From: Novosphingobium malaysiense | Lineage (GTDB): Bacteria > Pseudomonadota > Alphaproteobacteria > Sphingomonadales > Sphingomonadaceae | Assembly: GCF_000802225.1 (NCBI RefSeq) | Contig: NZ_JTDI01000009.1 | Span: forward strand, 1 to 64,000 | Length of the DNA stretch: 64,000 nucleotides | Direction of reading: 5' to 3' | In this document: positions 1 to 8,657 of the stretch, one piece after another | Layout of the letters: each line of letters starts with the position of its first letter | Position numbering within the stretch: the stretch's first letter is position 1 | Program-made: the position numbers and the translations under genes | Notes under the pieces: model-generated | The model's database searches: none | Seen by the model: only the letters and a program-made list of their open reading frames with translations | Told to the model about the DNA's origin: nothing

Positions 1-487
1 CTCATGCTGCTCGGCGGTTAAATCGTCACACTTGGAAGTGGACATTCGAAGCCGGACATCCCAGGTCCATAGGAAGGAAGGAAGGAAGGAAGGAAGGAAG
101 GACTGGGCCTATCCAGACCGTCCTCTCCGGATCACTTCAACTTGATTTCGGACATCGTGCCGGAGCAAAGTTGCCGTCCGTTGGCGCCGCTAGAACGGAC
201 GTTTAGCCTTTCAATGCGCTCTCAAAACTCTGATTGTATATTCGTCGACGAAACTGGCGAAGGCGCTATGAAATCCATTTACGACGGTCAGCCCTCCTTT
301 AACGAGCACCAAGAGCGTCTTGGCTCGCAATAGCTATCTAGCCTTCGCAGGAACGCGTAAGTTGGTCGCATATGCGATTATCAATATTGGGAGATGCCAT
401 CTCGTTTGACGCAGCGTTCTCCGGGTCTCAACCTGCCTCCAGGACTGGCGGCTCAAAAGCGCCGGAATGAGGTCTTTGGGAGAGCCC
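1..487. other. No supported gene; holds a tetranucleotide repeat
   Basis: I see no credible coding region here. The short open frames lack ribosome binding sites and protein-like composition. The stretch holds the AGGA repeat near its start and presumably the promoter of the gene that begins at 488. No GGTAC-N6-GTACC operator like those near 4.7 and 5.4 kb is visible. Confidence 0.6.
71..102 (+). repeat. AGGA tetranucleotide tandem repeat, about 8 copies
   Basis: Positions 71 to 102 are an uninterrupted run of the AGGA unit, 32 bases long. Simple repeats of this length are uncommon in high-GC alphaproteobacterial DNA and can change copy number by slippage. It lies about 390 bases upstream of the gene starting at 488 and is not inside a recognisable coding region. 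Confidence 0.9.
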
Positions 488-1567
488 ATGATTGACAAGT
501 TTACATCGCCGCAAGGCTCCCGTCCCGGCATGGGAGAATATGCATTCCAGCCGGTCGCCGGGGGTTTTCAGCCCACTCTCGAATCCATGGCGTCGACAGC
601 GCCGCTCATGGGGATGGACCCGGAGGGGCTCTATCTTTGGGGAACACTGCGCGACGAGGACGGCAACATGTACTGTCCCATGCGTCGCATTCCCTACGAC
701 TTGCCTGGCGCCAAGAAGGACGCGCGGCGCTATTTCTACCTGCAGCACAACGTCGGCGCGGATCACTTTAAGCTAGACAAGATCGGGCGGCAATCGGCCC
801 CCAACGATGGCCACAGCTTCGGCCTTGAAGGCGACAGGGTGGTGTGGCGCAGTCACCCCGATGCACCGGGCAATCCGTGGCTTGCCGAATGGACCCCGGA
901 AGCCTGCCGGTGGGTCGAGGAAGGCGCGATGGACATCCGCGGCACGCTGATCAAGCCGGGGCTGCAATGGTACATTCCCAGCCGTTCGGCGGCAATGTCC
1001 TACGTTGCCTGCATCTTCCTGGTGGAGGGCGAGATCCTGGGGCGCAAGGTCCGAGGCTTCATCGGCTTCGACGTGATGTACATGTACACCGGGGGCGAGG
1101 TCTACGTCACCAAGGATCCGCTAGTTCAGGAAGAGCTTGAGCTCATCTGGTACACATGGGCGACGCTCTACAAGGATGGCACGATCGATGCCGGGCACTT
1201 CCTGATCGGCAATGATCTCATGGGCTTCGGCATTCTGACCGACGAGAAGGAACAGGTGCGCTTTACCTATGATGTCGACTGCCAGGTGACGTATGGTGAG
1301 GACGGCTATTGGCTAACCGGCATCGATGCAAAAGTCTTTGGCGAGGATTGGGAGTTCCTGCCCGATCCGCGCGGGCGCATGCCTGACCTGGGCCCGATTC
1401 CCAACCCGCAGTACGACGGCCGCTGGCGCAAGGCCGGCGACACTCGTGAACCCGAAGTCTGGTTCGCCTGGGGAGAGGCGGCATCCGCGCACGGCACGCA
1501 ACCTGCTCAGCGCCTGCCGGGCGTGGGGCGGCGGATCATCACGCCGCTGGACAGGTTCTCAAGATAG
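488..1567 (+). CDS. Uncharacterised protein, paralogue of the Tat-exported protein at 5457
   Basis: This 359-residue protein belongs to no family I can name with confidence. It shares its C-terminal half with the product of 5457-6644. Both have a WYTWAT/WYTWGT stretch followed by a DGT/DGS and GHF motif, then EFLPDP(R/K)GRMPDL and GRWR(K/R)xGD, and both end with a WFAWGE motif. It has no signal peptide, unlike its paralogue. I chose the ATG at 488 over the in-frame ATG at 467 because a GGGAG stretch lies just upstream. The gene faces an SDR gene tail to tail. The paralogue and the nearby oxidoreductase suggest a role in the same unknown catabolic pathway, but this is inference only. Confidence 0.75.
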   Translation: MIDKFTSPQGSRPGMGEYAFQPVAGGFQPTLESMASTAPLMGMDPEGLYLWGTLRDEDGNMYCPMRRIPYDLPGAKKDARRYFYLQHNVGADHFKLDKIGRQSAPNDGHSFGLEGDRVVWRSHPDAPGNPWLAEWTPEACRWVEEGAMDIRGTLIKPGLQWYIPSRSAAMSYVACIFLVEGEILGRKVRGFIGFDVMYMYTGGEVYVTKDPLVQEELELIWYTWATLYKDGTIDAGHFLIGNDLMGFGILTDEKEQVRFTYDVDCQVTYGEDGYWLTGIDAKVFGEDWEFLPDPRGRMPDLGPIPNPQYDGRWRKAGDTREPEVWFAWGEAASAHGTQPAQRLPGVGRRIITPLDRFSR

Positions 1568-1590
1568 CAGGGACGGCGGGCCGACCGCGC

Positions 1591-2358
1591 CTAGCGCAGC
1601 ACGGTCTGCCCGCCGTCCACCATGATGGTGTGGCCGGTCACGTAGCGCGAGCCCTCGGTGGCGAGGAACAGCGCGACGGGGCCGATATCGGTTTCGGGAT
1701 CACCGACGTAGCCCATCGGGATTTCAGCGACGATCTTCTCGCACATTTCGGGCTGGCTGTCTTCGAAGCCCTGCCAGGCGGCAGTGCGAGCGAAGGGGCA
1801 GATCACGTTTACGTTGATCCCGAAAGGCCCCCATTCCTTGGCTGCAGTTCGGGTCAGGGCACGCACGCCTTCCTTGGTCGCCGCATAGGTGCCGAGATAG
1901 GCTGCGCCGTTGGTTCCAGCCGCGGATGCCACGTTGATGATGAACCCCCGGCTTTCCTTCAGGTGTGGCAACGCGGCCTGCATGCACCACAAGGTGCCGT
2001 AGAGGTTGATGTCCACGCCCATCTGGAAGAATTCGTTGGGCGTGGCATCGAGCGGCAGGAACGGTTCGAACGCGGCTCCGGCATTGTTCACAAGCACGTC
2101 GATCCGGCCGAACTTGTCCGCTGCCTGCGCGACCATGGCTTCGACGTCGTCCTGCCTGGCGACGTCGCAGGCAATGGCATGGGCGGACAGGCCCAGCGCG
2201 GCGAGTTCGTCCTCGACCGCGCGGACCTTGTCGTAAGTGCGCCCGGCCAGGACGACCGTGGCGCCTTCCTTGGCGAAGGCGAGCGCGATACCGCGCCCGA
2301 TCCCCTGTCCGGCACCGGTGATGATGGCGACCTTGCCCTTCAGGCGATCGAGCGGCAT
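1591..2358 (-). CDS. SDR-family NAD(P)-dependent oxidoreductase
   Basis: A classical short-chain dehydrogenase/reductase of 255 residues, the usual length. The cofactor motif TGAGQGIGRG lies near residue 15 and the NNAG structural motif near residue 90. The catalytic Ser is in the NVASAAG stretch, followed by the YAATK (YxxxK) motif. A C-terminal VTGHTIMVDGG stretch is typical of the family. It probably oxidises or reduces a hydroxyl/carbonyl on an unknown substrate in the cytoplasm. It is the last gene of an apparent three-gene minus-strand operon (phosphotransferase, CrtC/AttH-like protein, SDR), 25 bases after the preceding gene. The operon starts beside a TetR operator. Confidence 0.92.
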   Translation of the reverse strand: MPLDRLKGKVAIITGAGQGIGRGIALAFAKEGATVVLAGRTYDKVRAVEDELAALGLSAHAIACDVARQDDVEAMVAQAADKFGRIDVLVNNAGAAFEPFLPLDATPNEFFQMGVDINLYGTLWCMQAALPHLKESRGFIINVASAAGTNGAAYLGTYAATKEGVRALTRTAAKEWGPFGINVNVICPFARTAAWQGFEDSQPEMCEKIVAEIPMGYVGDPETDIGPVALFLATEGSRYVTGHTIMVDGGQTVLR

Positions 2359-2383
2359 CGCGAGGCTTCCTTTCGCTTGCCGG

Positions 2384-3517
2384 TCAGGTAACGAAGAGTT
2401 CGCCGATGCCGGGGATCAACGGTTCGGACAGGCCCCAGCCCTGCTCGCCGCTGCAGGTGATGCGCATGGCGAAATCGTCGGTGAAGTGCAGTTCATCGTG
2501 AGTGGCCTGTCCTTCCAGCGGCATCGCTTCGCCCTCCACCGCGAGCGGTCCCATCCAGACGCCCTGCGTCCACTCCTTCCAGCCGCCGTAAGTGCCGGCA
2601 CCGGGACGGCGATAGAGCACCGAGAATGGCTCCATTACGAGTTCACGCTTGGTCCCGTCGTCGAGATGCACGACTGCGTGGATGCCCTTCACGCGCTTGG
2701 TGCCCTCGAAGAAATCCCATTCCAGGTCGACGTCGATGATCTTCTGGTCGGCCTTGCCGGTATGCGGTGCGTGCTGGACGTGCCCCAGCGCCGGACCGAA
2801 CTTCTTGTTGTCCGGCGTCTGCGCGAATTCGAATGAAGTGTTCCAGTCGCCGAACTGCATGGTAAAGTAGTTCCAGCGGAAGGGGATTCCCTCGCCCGGC
2901 TTCTCGAAGCCGCCAAGGAGCGTGCGCGTCGTGCCATCGGGTGCCGTGTATTCACCAGTGTTGGAGCGCAGGCCCCATGACCGGTCGCGCGAGGCCCACC
3001 AGTCCTCGCGCTTGACCTCGTGGCGCTGGCCATCGATCTCGATCCAGCCTTCCACGCTGCCGGTCTGGAAATAACGGATCATGTGGTTGACCACACGCCC
3101 GCGCCGCTGGCGGTACATGGCCGGCGTCTGCTGGTAGATATCGGTTTCGCCGATGAAGCGCAGGTCGCAGGTGAACCCGCACTGTTCGTGCTCCTCCACC
3201 GTGACGCGGACCGAGACGAGCGGCTCCACCACGTCGTAGCCCAGCGGGCCGACCTTGTAGGTCTCGATGTCAGGGAACAATGCGCGCGAGGCCCGCACAT
3301 TGTACTGCGTCTTGCCGTCGACGACCAGCGCAACGGAGGCGTCCATTACGTTGCGGTTGATGTACTTGCCCATCCCGAAGCCGAACTGGAACTTGCCGCT
3401 CTTTTCAAAGGCGGCAAACCAGACGCGTTCGGTGAACTGGCTGTCACTGGTCTCGGACTGATCGAATGTCTTTACCGTCTGGTGGCACAACCACTCGTCG
3501 GCTGGGGTAATCGCCAT
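2384..3517 (-). CDS. Uncharacterised protein, possibly of the lipocalin-like AttH/CrtC group
   Basis: This 377-residue protein is rich in beta-strand-like sequence with many aromatic residues. It has a WWASRDRSWGLR stretch in its middle and a GFEKPGEGIPFRW stretch after it. These resemble uncharacterised proteins related to hydroxyneurosporene hydratase/AttH lipocalin-like folds, often found in catabolic clusters for hydrophobic compounds. I cannot assign a reaction. I chose the ATG at 3517 because GGAGAG lies about 7 bases upstream; the ATG at 3523 is too close to it. It lies between the phosphotransferase (25 bases) and the SDR (25 bases), so the three genes look cotranscribed. Confidence 0.7.
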   Translation of the reverse strand: MAITPADEWLCHQTVKTFDQSETSDSQFTERVWFAAFEKSGKFQFGFGMGKYINRNVMDASVALVVDGKTQYNVRASRALFPDIETYKVGPLGYDVVEPLVSVRVTVEEHEQCGFTCDLRFIGETDIYQQTPAMYRQRRGRVVNHMIRYFQTGSVEGWIEIDGQRHEVKREDWWASRDRSWGLRSNTGEYTAPDGTTRTLLGGFEKPGEGIPFRWNYFTMQFGDWNTSFEFAQTPDNKKFGPALGHVQHAPHTGKADQKIIDVDLEWDFFEGTKRVKGIHAVVHLDDGTKRELVMEPFSVLYRRPGAGTYGGWKEWTQGVWMGPLAVEGEAMPLEGQATHDELHFTDDFAMRITCSGEQGWGLSEPLIPGIGELFVT

Positions 3518-3542
3518 TTTCATCTCTCCGCGAAAGCGTGTG

Positions 3543-4622
3543 TCAGGAAGCCTTTTCAAGCAGCTGTTCGAGCCGCTGGACTGAAAAGTTGTTGGTTGCG
3601 TAATCCTCGGGGAAACCCTCGATCCCACGAGCGATGTAGGTCTTGGCCGAAATGGCCATCATGATCGCCATCCATACGCCCTGCATGACGAAGTAGTAGT
3701 CGAGGTCCTGCAGAGGCCGACCGAGAAGCTCGGAAAAGCGCTGCGTGGTTTCTTCCAGCGAAGGCAGGCCCTCGAGCCGCTTCTGCTGGTGGACCACGTA
3801 GGCTACCTCGTCGACCAGCCAAAACCATGCGAGGTCGTTCTCGGGCGGGCCGATATAGGCGGTTTCCCAGTCCAGCGCGGCAGCAGGTTCGTAGTCCTGG
3901 TAGATGATATTGCCCGGCCGCCCGTCCGACCAGCACAGCGCCAGCGGCGGAGCGGCCGGTACGTTGGCTTCGAGCCAGTCGAGCGCACGCTCGATCGGTT
4001 CGATGGGTGTTTCCGACGCCCAATCGGCCAGCTTGCGATAGAGCGCAAGCTGCTTGCGTACGGCTTCGGTTCCGCTGGCCGGTCGATCCATGAAATCGAA
4101 TTCGGGCTGGTGCCAGTCGATCAGGTTGACCCTGGCCATCACCTCCAGCGCGCGCCACCATACCTTCGCGCGGTTCTCCACGCTGGCTTCGAATAGGAAG
4201 CCGTGGCCGTGATAACCGGGCGGATAGTCGCTGGTTACATCGCCGTCGATGCGCGCCATCACGAAGAAGTCACTGCCGACGATCGATGTGTCGGGCTCGT
4301 AGAGGATCACTTCCGGGACAGGGATGCCATTCTTCGCCAGCGCCACGAGGATGCGGTACTGGAAGGCGATGTCATAGTCCTGGAAGTGCGACTGCGCGCC
4401 CGAGGGGGCCCATCGGGCGACCAGGTTCTGGCTGGAAGCCGCTCCGTCCTTGGTGCGCGTCAGCGTAAACAGCCGCGTTTCGTTGGAATGGCCCGAGGCA
4501 GACCGCTTGTAGTCGGAGATCGATACCTTCTCGTCTGGCCAGCGGGCCGCGAAATAGGCGGCGAGCCTCTGTTCTTCCTGATCCTCTCCGGTCACATGCT
4601 TCCCTTTCCCGGCGTTTGCCAT
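3543..4622 (-). CDS. Phosphotransferase family protein (APH/ACAD10-like)
   Basis: A 359-residue aminoglycoside-phosphotransferase-fold protein. The catalytic loop reads CWSDGRPGNIIY, with the Asp and Asn expected of the family and a Ser in place of the usual His. The metal-binding Asp follows in LDWETAYIGPPENDLAWF. Members of this branch occur in acyl-CoA and steroid-type catabolic clusters, where they are proposed to phosphorylate a hydroxylated substrate or hydroxyacyl-CoA. Here it opens a minus-strand operon with the CrtC/AttH-like and SDR genes. Its start is 44 bases from the perfect GGTACGATATCGTACC palindrome, so TetR control is likely. The start is chosen by family alignment; its ribosome site is weak. 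Confidence 0.85.
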   Translation of the reverse strand: MANAGKGKHVTGEDQEEQRLAAYFAARWPDEKVSISDYKRSASGHSNETRLFTLTRTKDGAASSQNLVARWAPSGAQSHFQDYDIAFQYRILVALAKNGIPVPEVILYEPDTSIVGSDFFVMARIDGDVTSDYPPGYHGHGFLFEASVENRAKVWWRALEVMARVNLIDWHQPEFDFMDRPASGTEAVRKQLALYRKLADWASETPIEPIERALDWLEANVPAAPPLALCWSDGRPGNIIYQDYEPAAALDWETAYIGPPENDLAWFWLVDEVAYVVHQQKRLEGLPSLEETTQRFSELLGRPLQDLDYYFVMQGVWMAIMMAISAKTYIARGIEGFPEDYATNNFSVQRLEQLLEKAS

Positions 4623-4665
4623 TTTCTGACAAACTTGCTTTTTAGATGAGCCTCTGGAATGGCTT

Positions 4666-4681
4666 GGTACGATATCGTACC
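4666..4681. promoter_or_regulatory. TetR-type operator, perfect 16-bp palindrome
   Basis: GGTACGATATCGTACC is a perfect inverted repeat between the divergent phosphotransferase operon (start 4622) and the TetR gene (start 4730). Two variants of the motif precede the gene at 5457. The repeated pattern suggests that the adjacent TetR regulator binds all three sites and represses its own gene. Confidence 0.8.
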
Positions 4682-4729
4682 GGCGACCTGATCCGTACGC
4701 AAGCACCAGCAAGAGACCGCAAAAGACGC

Positions 4730-5341
4730 ATGACCCGATATCGCTCATACAATGCCTTGCCTGATCAACCGGAGGGCACTTCGGAAATTCGCGACAGGAT
4801 TATCGCGGCGGCCACGCAGCTTTTTGAGGAGCACGGCTTCCGCAAGACATCCATCGATGCAATCACGCGCGATGCGAGGACGTCGAAACGTACGGTTTAC
4901 GAGTATTTCCCGGACAAGCACGCGATCCTGAGCGTGGTGCTTGCGCAGTTCATCCGCCAGCGCTTTACCGAGTTGGAGCGGATGAAGGCACAAGACAGCG
5001 GCCTCCCTCCCCGGGACGTGCTGAGGCACCTTGCCCAAGGGCTGTCCGACGTTGCGCGTGACGGTGAAAGCAAGGCCATGTATCGCTTGCTTCTGGCCGA
5101 GGCCGACCACGTACCCGATATTGCGCGGGCATCACACGACATCGGCCTCCAGCAAGTCGTGGAACTGGTACACAAGCCGCTGTCGGCGCTGGGCATAGGC
5201 GATGCGGAGATGGCGGCGCAGATCTTTTACGACGTCTTCGTGATGGCCCCTCTCAACCGCGCGCTCGTGGGCGTCGAACCCATGCCCATCAACGTCGACG
5301 TGGCTCTCGACGCTCTCCTCGACGGCTTTTCCCGCACCTGA
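4730..5341 (+). CDS. TetR/AcrR-family transcriptional regulator
   Basis: A 203-residue repressor with the standard TetR layout. The N-terminal DNA-binding domain contains IRDRIIAAATQLFEEHGF and a helix-turn-helix with SIDAITRDARTSKRTVYEYFPDK; the C-terminal part is a divergent ligand-binding and dimerisation domain. I chose the ATG at 4730 (MTRYRSYN) because longer starts would run across the operator at 4666-4681. It is divergent from the phosphotransferase operon and upstream of the Tat-exported protein gene, with GGTAC-N6-GTACC sites in front of both. The ligand is unknown, probably the pathway substrate or an acyl-CoA derived from it. Confidence 0.92.
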   Translation: MTRYRSYNALPDQPEGTSEIRDRIIAAATQLFEEHGFRKTSIDAITRDARTSKRTVYEYFPDKHAILSVVLAQFIRQRFTELERMKAQDSGLPPRDVLRHLAQGLSDVARDGESKAMYRLLLAEADHVPDIARASHDIGLQQVVELVHKPLSALGIGDAEMAAQIFYDVFVMAPLNRALVGVEPMPINVDVALDALLDGFSRT

Positions 5342-5384
5342 AGACCGGGTTCACAAGCCATCGCAAAATCTCCCTTGCTCCGGC

Positions 5385-5422
5385 GGTACGATGGTGTACC
5401 AAGGATGGTACGAGTTAGTACC
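5385..5422. promoter_or_regulatory. Pair of TetR-type operators upstream of the gene at 5457
   Basis: Two 16-bp sites, GGTACGATGGTGTACC (5385-5400) and GGTACGAGTTAGTACC (5407-5422), keep the GGTAC/GTACC arms of the palindrome at 4666. Their starts are 22 bases apart, about two helical turns, so two dimers could bind on one DNA face. They end 34 bases before the start codon at 5457, a suitable place for blocking RNA polymerase. Confidence 0.75.
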
Positions 5423-5456
5423 GCCCGACATGGCGGCTTTGCCGGGAGAGAGAAAT

Positions 5457-6644
5457 ATGCAGATCGAAACAACGGGGCAGCTTTCGCACATGAGCCGTCG
5501 CAAGCTCTTCGCAATGGGCGGCATGGCGGCCATTGCGATGGGCGTAAAGCCGGATGCCCTGTTCGCGGCCGACACCGCTGTACCGGCTGGCAAGGCCCCC
5601 TCCACCGGCGCATCGGGCAGCCTGCCCTGGCCGCGCCGTGCGAAATTCGGCGGCAAGGCCATCGTCGGTCCGCACCAAGCCAGCGCCGCCGCCATGATCG
5701 ACGATTCCCCGGTCCTGGGCCTGCCGCGCGAACGCACCTTCTTCTATGGCAACGTGCGCGATGCCGAGGGCAACCTCTACGAACTCGTGCGCGGCATGGC
5801 GGGCAAGGGCTTCGGCGGCCTCGACCAGTTGTTCATCCAGTCCAGCAAGGGGATGGACACCCTGCATGTGGACATGGCGTCCATGGGGACAGCTGCCCCC
5901 AGTGCCGGGCACAAGGCACAACTTGATGCCGCCGGCAATGCCGTCTGGACTTCCGCGCCCGGTGCGAAGGGGGCGCCCTTCCGCATCAGCATGAGCGCCG
6001 ATGGCAGCAAGGCTGCCTGGAAGGAAGGCGACCTGTTCGAGCTTGAGGGCGAACTGCTTGGCCCGGGCCTGCAGTGGACCGTGCCCGATGCCGATAACAG
6101 CGAATTCTACGTATCTCAGGTCTACGAGATGAAGGGTCACTACAAGGGTACCCCGGTTCGCGGTATCCTTGGGCTTGATCAGAGCTATCTGCCGCAGGGC
6201 GTGTTGATGTACAGCGGAAAGGATCCGCTGTTCCTGAAAGACCAGCACCATCGCTGCTGGTACACCTGGGGCACACGCTACGAGGACGGCTCCTACGAAA
6301 GCGGCCATTTCGTGCTGGGCACGGAACGCGTGGGCTTCGCGCTCATCACCAACCAAGATGGCGAGCTGATCCTCGACACCGAAGTTACTGGCAACGTCGA
6401 TCTGATGGACGACAATGTCTGGCCCAGGCGCATCGTGGTCCACACCTCGGGCGGCAATTTCGAATTCCTGCCCGATCCCAAGGGGCGCATGCCCGACCTG
6501 CTGGGCAACATCCAGTCCTTTACGCCGCAGAACGAAGGCCGTTGGCGGCGGATCGGCGATAGCCGCAAGCCCGTATCCTGGTTTGCCTGGGGTGAAGTGC
6601 AGTCGGCAGACAGGATCGACTACGAGCAGCATACCAGGTTCTAG
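5457..6644 (+). CDS. Tat-exported uncharacterised protein, paralogue of 488-1567
   Basis: A 395-residue protein with a twin-arginine signal near its N-terminus: SRRKLFAMGG, then an Ala/Met-rich hydrophobic stretch and a likely cleavage region around LFAAD. The folded protein would therefore be exported to the periplasm, often with a cofactor bound. The mature part shares EFLPDPKGRMPDL, GRWRRIGDSRKP and WFAWGE motifs with the cytoplasmic paralogue at 488. No catalytic family is recognised. The ATG at 5457 follows a GGGAGAG ribosome site and lies behind two TetR-type operators. An upstream in-frame ATG at 5391 lies inside the operators and is rejected. Confidence 0.8.
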   Translation: MQIETTGQLSHMSRRKLFAMGGMAAIAMGVKPDALFAADTAVPAGKAPSTGASGSLPWPRRAKFGGKAIVGPHQASAAAMIDDSPVLGLPRERTFFYGNVRDAEGNLYELVRGMAGKGFGGLDQLFIQSSKGMDTLHVDMASMGTAAPSAGHKAQLDAAGNAVWTSAPGAKGAPFRISMSADGSKAAWKEGDLFELEGELLGPGLQWTVPDADNSEFYVSQVYEMKGHYKGTPVRGILGLDQSYLPQGVLMYSGKDPLFLKDQHHRCWYTWGTRYEDGSYESGHFVLGTERVGFALITNQDGELILDTEVTGNVDLMDDNVWPRRIVVHTSGGNFEFLPDPKGRMPDLLGNIQSFTPQNEGRWRRIGDSRKPVSWFAWGEVQSADRIDYEQHTRF

Positions 6645-7200
6645 AATGACAAATTTACTGTGGAGGTGCCGCAGGCCCTGGGGCTCGGTTGCACCTCCGC
6701 AGTCAACGTTCGTCGCAAGGCGCGCAGATGGAGATCCATTTGCCTGACATCGGCGGGCAAAACCCAAGATTTTGCAGTCCGGACCGACCTTCCGATACCG
6801 GTCATCCAGCCGTCGGCCAGTCTTGCGCATGCGGGATGGAAAGGCGGCCAAGTCTGCTCCTGGGCGATAAAATCGGCGATTGAGTGTCCTTAATGGGTCG
6901 AGACCTGCTGATAGTTTCCACCGCAGGGGCTGGCTGGCAGCTATCTCACCTTTGCTTCTCAAAACGCGACGGTCACCTCCCGACCCGCCTTCCCCGTTCC
7001 CTGCCGCCGCTTGCTGTCTTTCAGCACGTCCGGTGTTCGTCTGAAAGCCGCCACTTCTACAGCGGCACGGGAATGGCGGCAATGTCCCAAATGCCGACCG
7101 TTCACTGTCGTCCACAATTCGGTAAACGGAGGGTTGCTATAATGGGTGCAAATGACGCGCTGCACGTCGGCTTCGCCGGCGACCGCAGCCAATTGTCGGT
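6645..7200. other. Intergenic region without a supported gene
   Basis: About 550 bases without a protein-like reading frame. Small frames on both strands have shadow-like composition and no good ribosome sites. The composition differs from the flanking genes and it may be a relic of a rearrangement, but I recognise no insertion-sequence end. An inverted repeat lies at its left end (6661-6698). Confidence 0.5.
6661..6698. terminator. Inverted repeat after the gene ending at 6644, possible terminator
   Basis: GGAGGTGC near 6662-6669 pairs with GCACCTCC at 6691-6698 across a 21-base loop, 17 bases after the stop codon. The hairpin is not followed by a T tract, so termination is only a possibility. 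Confidence 0.4.
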
Positions 7201-7431
7201 TCAACCGTCTGCCACGATCGAATATTCGAGTCGCACATCGTCGAGCAATCGTTCGATCGCGGCGCGCTGCGCATCGGTGCCGCTTGGTGTGACATCCCAA
7301 TTGCAATGAGCATGCGTGTCCATGTCGCGCACGATCACTTTGCCAAGCGCCCGCTTCCATGTCTGCGAAGTGCCGCCTCTCTCCCGGATAAGGCGCGCGA
7401 TAAGCAGATGTTCGAGGTCGGAGGCAGTCAT
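7201..7431 (-). CDS. Small hypothetical protein
   Basis: A 76-residue protein beginning MTASDLEHLLIARLI, with an alpha-helical N-terminal half, a DMDTHAHCNWDVTPSG middle and a helical end with LLDDVRLEYSI. The composition is protein-like, unlike the other frames in this stretch. I recognise no family or function. The ATG at 7431 is preferred over an in-frame GTG two codons upstream. No partner gene is adjacent. Confidence 0.55.
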   Translation of the reverse strand: MTASDLEHLLIARLIRERGGTSQTWKRALGKVIVRDMDTHAHCNWDVTPSGTDAQRAAIERLLDDVRLEYSIVADG

Positions 7432-7630
7432 GCCCACGGCTTAGCCTTTGTTGGCGGCTAGGCAAGCAGAGGTTCAGGCGCCGGCTTGATGGATCAATGG
7501 CAGGTTTCGAGGATCAACCGCGGAGCGGGAAACATCGGCTCCGTCGGCGGCAGTGGGCGTACCGCCCTTAGTTGGTTATCGATGCCCCAAGTCGCTGGCT
7601 GAATTCGGGCGGGTTGCTAAAAGCGACGCC

Positions 7631-8572
7631 ATGCGCACGCTCTATCCCCAGATCGAACCCTTTGCTTCCGGCCATCTAGACGTCGGCGATGGACATCAAG
7701 TTTATTGGGAACGCTCAGGCACGCGCGGCGCCAAGCCCGCCGTTTTCCTTCACGGCGGTCCGGGCGGCGGCATTTCGCCGGATCATCGCCGCCTGTTCGA
7801 CCCGGCGCGTTACGATGTGCTGCTGTTTGACCAGCGCGGCTGCGGCCGGTCTACCCCGCACGCCGATCTCAACGCCAACACCACATGGCATCTCGTCGCG
7901 GATATCGAGCGGTTGCGCGTCATGATGGGCGTGGAGCAATGGCAGGTGTTTGGAGGCAGCTGGGGATCTACACTCGCGCTCGCCTATGCCCAGCGCCATG
8001 CAGAGCGGGTGAGCGAACTGGTGCTGCGCGGCATCTTCACGATCCGGAAGAGCGAGATCGACTGGTATTATCAGCATGGCGCCAGCCGCATCTATCCCGA
8101 CAAGTGGGAAAGGTTCGTCGCGCCAATTCCGGAGTCCGAACGGGGCAACATGGTCGCGGCCTATCGCACCATTCTGACCGGCGAGGACCGCGCCGCCCGC
8201 ATCGCCGCTGCCCGGGCCTGGAGCGTGTGGGAAGGCGAAACGATCCGCCTGCTGCCCGACCCGGACCTGTCTGCAACCCATGACGAGGATGACTTCGCGC
8301 TCGCCTTTGCGCGGATCGAAAATCACTATTTCGTCCATGGTGGCTGGATGGAAGACGGACAGCTGATCCGTGACGCGGGGAAACTGAACGGCATTCCCGG
8401 CGTCATCGTTCAGGGGCGCTACGACATGGCGTGCCCGGCAGAGACCGCCTGGGCGCTCCACCGCGCCTGGCCCAATGCCCGCTTCGAGATGATCGAGGGG
8501 GCAGGCCATGCCTACAATGAGCCGGGTATATTGGACGCGCTGCTACGTGCGACCGACGGATTTGCGGGGTAG
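7631..8572 (+). CDS. pip: Proline iminopeptidase
   Basis: A 313-residue alpha/beta hydrolase of peptidase family S33, which releases N-terminal proline from peptides in the cytoplasm. It has the family HGGPGGG oxyanion motif near residue 40, the nucleophile elbow GGSWGSTLAL, the Asp in GRYDMACP and the His in GAGHAYNEPG. The length matches the family. The ATG at 7631 (MRTLYPQIEP) matches the usual N-terminus; upstream in-frame starts would add unrelated residues. It stands alone, with no visible operon partner. Confidence 0.95.
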   Translation: MRTLYPQIEPFASGHLDVGDGHQVYWERSGTRGAKPAVFLHGGPGGGISPDHRRLFDPARYDVLLFDQRGCGRSTPHADLNANTTWHLVADIERLRVMMGVEQWQVFGGSWGSTLALAYAQRHAERVSELVLRGIFTIRKSEIDWYYQHGASRIYPDKWERFVAPIPESERGNMVAAYRTILTGEDRAARIAAARAWSVWEGETIRLLPDPDLSATHDEDDFALAFARIENHYFVHGGWMEDGQLIRDAGKLNGIPGVIVQGRYDMACPAETAWALHRAWPNARFEMIEGAGHAYNEPGILDALLRATDGFAG

Positions 8573-8657
8573 CGCAACGTCCTACGCTAACGCAATGACC
8601 GCGCTGTTGCCGACGTCATCCTGGTCCGCCTGCCGCCAATGTTCCGCGCACCCGGAC

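Noticed and set aside
142..333. 63-residue frame at the left end
   Set aside because: No ribosome site and no protein-like pattern.
5391..5456. Upstream start for the Tat-exported protein
   Set aside because: It would place coding sequence inside the two operators and delay the Tat signal. ATG 5457 has a good ribosome site.
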